This document shows, in pieces, positions 62,227 through 64,000 of a DNA stretch of 64,000 nucleotides. Below the pieces are notes generated by a model that saw only the letters and a program-made list of their open reading frames with translations, made no database searches and was not told the origin of the DNA. Location of the stretch: the NCBI RefSeq assembly GCF_030704535.1, contig NC_081817.1, positions 2,929,001-2,993,000 on the forward strand. The letters run 5' to 3'. Within the stretch, counting starts at the first letter, position 1; each line of letters starts with the position of its first letter. Position numbers and translations under genes: made by a program. Origin of the DNA: Vitis vinifera (lineage: Eukaryota > Streptophyta > Magnoliopsida > Vitales > Vitaceae).

Positions 62227-62817
62227 TATTTTGATGCCCTCTCTGTTCTATCGATGGTCCTTAGGAGCAATATTTGCACTAAAAAGTTTCAAGAAATAAG
62301 AAATGAACATTTTCACATTACTCACTAAGGTGTCTTACATAGAAGGGAGTTAATTGGTTCTACTAAGGTTCAACGATATACAAAATAAAACATTCAACTA
62401 TTAAATAAACAATCTAAATATTTTATTTGATCTAATTATATCATTTCAATAATTTCCAATAATTAAATAAAATGGATGTAAAGATGTGACACACAAACAT
62501 ACAATGTATTGTTGTTTTTGGGCTTTTGTTGAAGAATATGTGTTTGTACCTAAATATACTCTTCATTTAGAGTATTCCTCAGGTAAACTTTTATATATTT
62601 CACTATCTTCTTAATTCGCATCTCACGAGCCTTTACTTTTTATCATCATTTTATTTTCTTTCTTTTCCATTTCATGCAACATTTCAACAATTCTTATTTT
62701 TCCTCTATATAACCATGATACATATGAAATACAATGATTTCACATATCATTATCCACAACTTTTCCAAAACAATTTTCTTTTTATTAAGTCCAATATAAT
62801 AATTTATCCACTATTAC

Positions 62818-63305
62818 ATCACCCTCAAATATCAAAGAAAATTCTCAATAATCCAAATATCAACAAAACATAATTTATACCCTAATTTTATTTATTCCTA
62901 ACAATCTCAATAATTTTTAACACCCAATATAGTTTTTTTTTTCACATTTAAATCACCAAAAAATCTAAAAAAAATCCCAATAACATAAATATCAACAAAA
63001 CACAATTTATAACCTAATTTTATTTATACCTAACAATCTCAATAATTTTTAACACCCAATACAATATTTTTGTTCCACATTTACATCACCAAAAACATCT
63101 AAGAAAATTCTCATTAATACAAATATTAATAAAGCACAATTTATACCCTAATTTTATTTATTCCCAACAATCTCAATAATTTTTAACACCTAATACCATT
63201 AAACATCCAAAAAAATTCTCAATAATAAAAATATTAACAAAACACAATTTATAACATAATTTTATTTATTCTCAATAATCTTAAATAATTTCGATCATCC
63301 AACAT
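62818..63305 (+). repeat. A+T-rich minisatellite, four units of about 120 bp
   Basis: Each unit has AAATTCTCAATAATCC or a variant, CAAATATCAACAAAACATAA, TTTATACCCTAATTTTATTT, ATTCCTAACAATCTCAATAA and TTTTTAACACCCAATA. Units begin at about 62.83, 62.95, 63.09 and 63.20 kb and have diverged by substitutions and small length changes. The third unit retains CATTTACATCACC, shared with the second. Confidence 0.8.
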
Positions 63306-63631
63306 AACAATTTTTTTACAATTAAATAATTCCAAAGCCACAAATTTTTTTTTTTAAAAAATACTACCTATTTATCTTCCAATAACAAAATCTTTAAATT
63401 TTTTCAAGAAAAAAAAATTAGATAGAAGATTTAGGTTAAACAATCCGATTGGAAAATTCGACCAGGACACCGTAAAAACGTTCCTAGTGTTGAGCGCTAT
63501 TCTAAAAATTCATGTGAAACCAAGTAGTTTGCCGGTTGAAATGATGCGCCGAAGGTGAACGACGGTCTCCTACTACACTAGGCCCAGCAACTCCCCCTTT
63601 CTCCACTAAAAGTGGCCTGCCACGTCAAACC

Positions 63632-63633
<2 letters not shown>

Positions 63634-63717
<84 letters not shown>
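63634..63717. repeat. Long (AT)n microsatellite, about 84 bp
   Basis: Uninterrupted alternating A-T, the longest in the window. Confidence 0.97.
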
Positions 63718-63721
<4 letters not shown>

Positions 63722-64000
63722 AATCATTTTTGTTTTTCTTTTCTTTCATTTCCCAATTCATTTAATTTCATCATTTTTTTTTCAACTTCACTCCATTTAA
63801 TAAATTCTCAAATTCAAACCAAAATTGTTTTAATTTTCTATAATTTATTAATATTAAATAATTTTATATTATTTAATTTTTCTCTTATTTCCTTTTCGTT
63901 TTTTTTTTTTGATAAACTTAGATTTTTTCTTTTATCATTCTAAGAAATTTTTTGCTATAAAATTTATCAAATTTGATTGATCCATAAAATTTGACACGAA

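Larger units (their letters stand above)
61884..64000. other. Repeat-rich end of the window, no gene
   Basis: No supportable gene. It holds a 66-bp tandem duplication at 62.1-62.22 kb, a four-unit A+T-rich minisatellite at 62.82-63.31 kb and a long (AT)n tract. The short stretch 63.42-63.62 kb is less A+T-rich but shows no coding signal. Confidence 0.55.

Overview
The window is nuclear DNA of a flowering plant. The evidence is spliced genes with GT-AG introns, plant-only families (DUF247, DC1, GH17 with an X8 domain, an RDM1-like protein), strongly A+T-rich introns and spacers, many small inverted-repeat transposons (MITEs) and a eukaryotic tRNA gene. The proteins look like those of a woody eudicot. 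Grapevine (Vitis) is my best guess, but it rests on memory of similar proteins and cannot be proved here.

Layout: 1-7.5 kb is old repeat sequence, including a transposon-like segment (about 4.85-5.9 kb) that carries gene-like DNA. A single-exon DUF247/UPF0481 gene (minus) lies at 7.9-9.55 kb. After more repeats and a Copia fossil, an RDM1-like gene (minus, 12.9-17.3 kb) is split by a 3.8-kb intron packed with MITEs. A secreted beta-1,3-glucanase of family GH17 with an X8 domain (plus) follows at 19.7-22.3 kb, then a 224-residue plant protein of unknown role (plus) at 26.4-27.1 kb. From 27 to 32 kb there is only spacer, with a fossil LTR piece. A tRNA-Lys(CTT) gene (minus) at 32.5 kb sits just upstream of a ten-coding-exon ALG5 gene (plus, 33.1-39.6 kb). 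Actin (minus, 41.7-43.5 kb, with a leader exon near 45.3 kb) is next, then a 57-residue membrane protein (minus, two coding exons, 48.4-48.7 kb), very-long-chain enoyl-CoA reductase ECR/CER10 (minus, 52.4-55.5 kb), and a DC1 zinc-finger-like gene (plus, 60.0-60.8 kb). The end holds a PIF/Harbinger-like MITE, minisatellites and a long (AT)n tract.

The genes do not form a pathway cluster. ALG5 (sugar donor for N-glycosylation), ECR (fatty-acid elongation) and actin are housekeeping genes. The GH17 enzyme acts on callose in the wall. The RDM1-like protein, if expressed, would belong to RNA-directed DNA methylation.

I found no clear new multi-gene system. The observations most worth checking are the divergent RDM1-like paralogue with a new basic N-terminus, the short two-exon membrane protein that is easily missed, the tandem modules in the DC1 promoter, and a long-TIR MITE whose insertion site can be read from sister copies of the repeat it entered. 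All exon structures were built by hand from splice signals and reading phase. I ran no searches.
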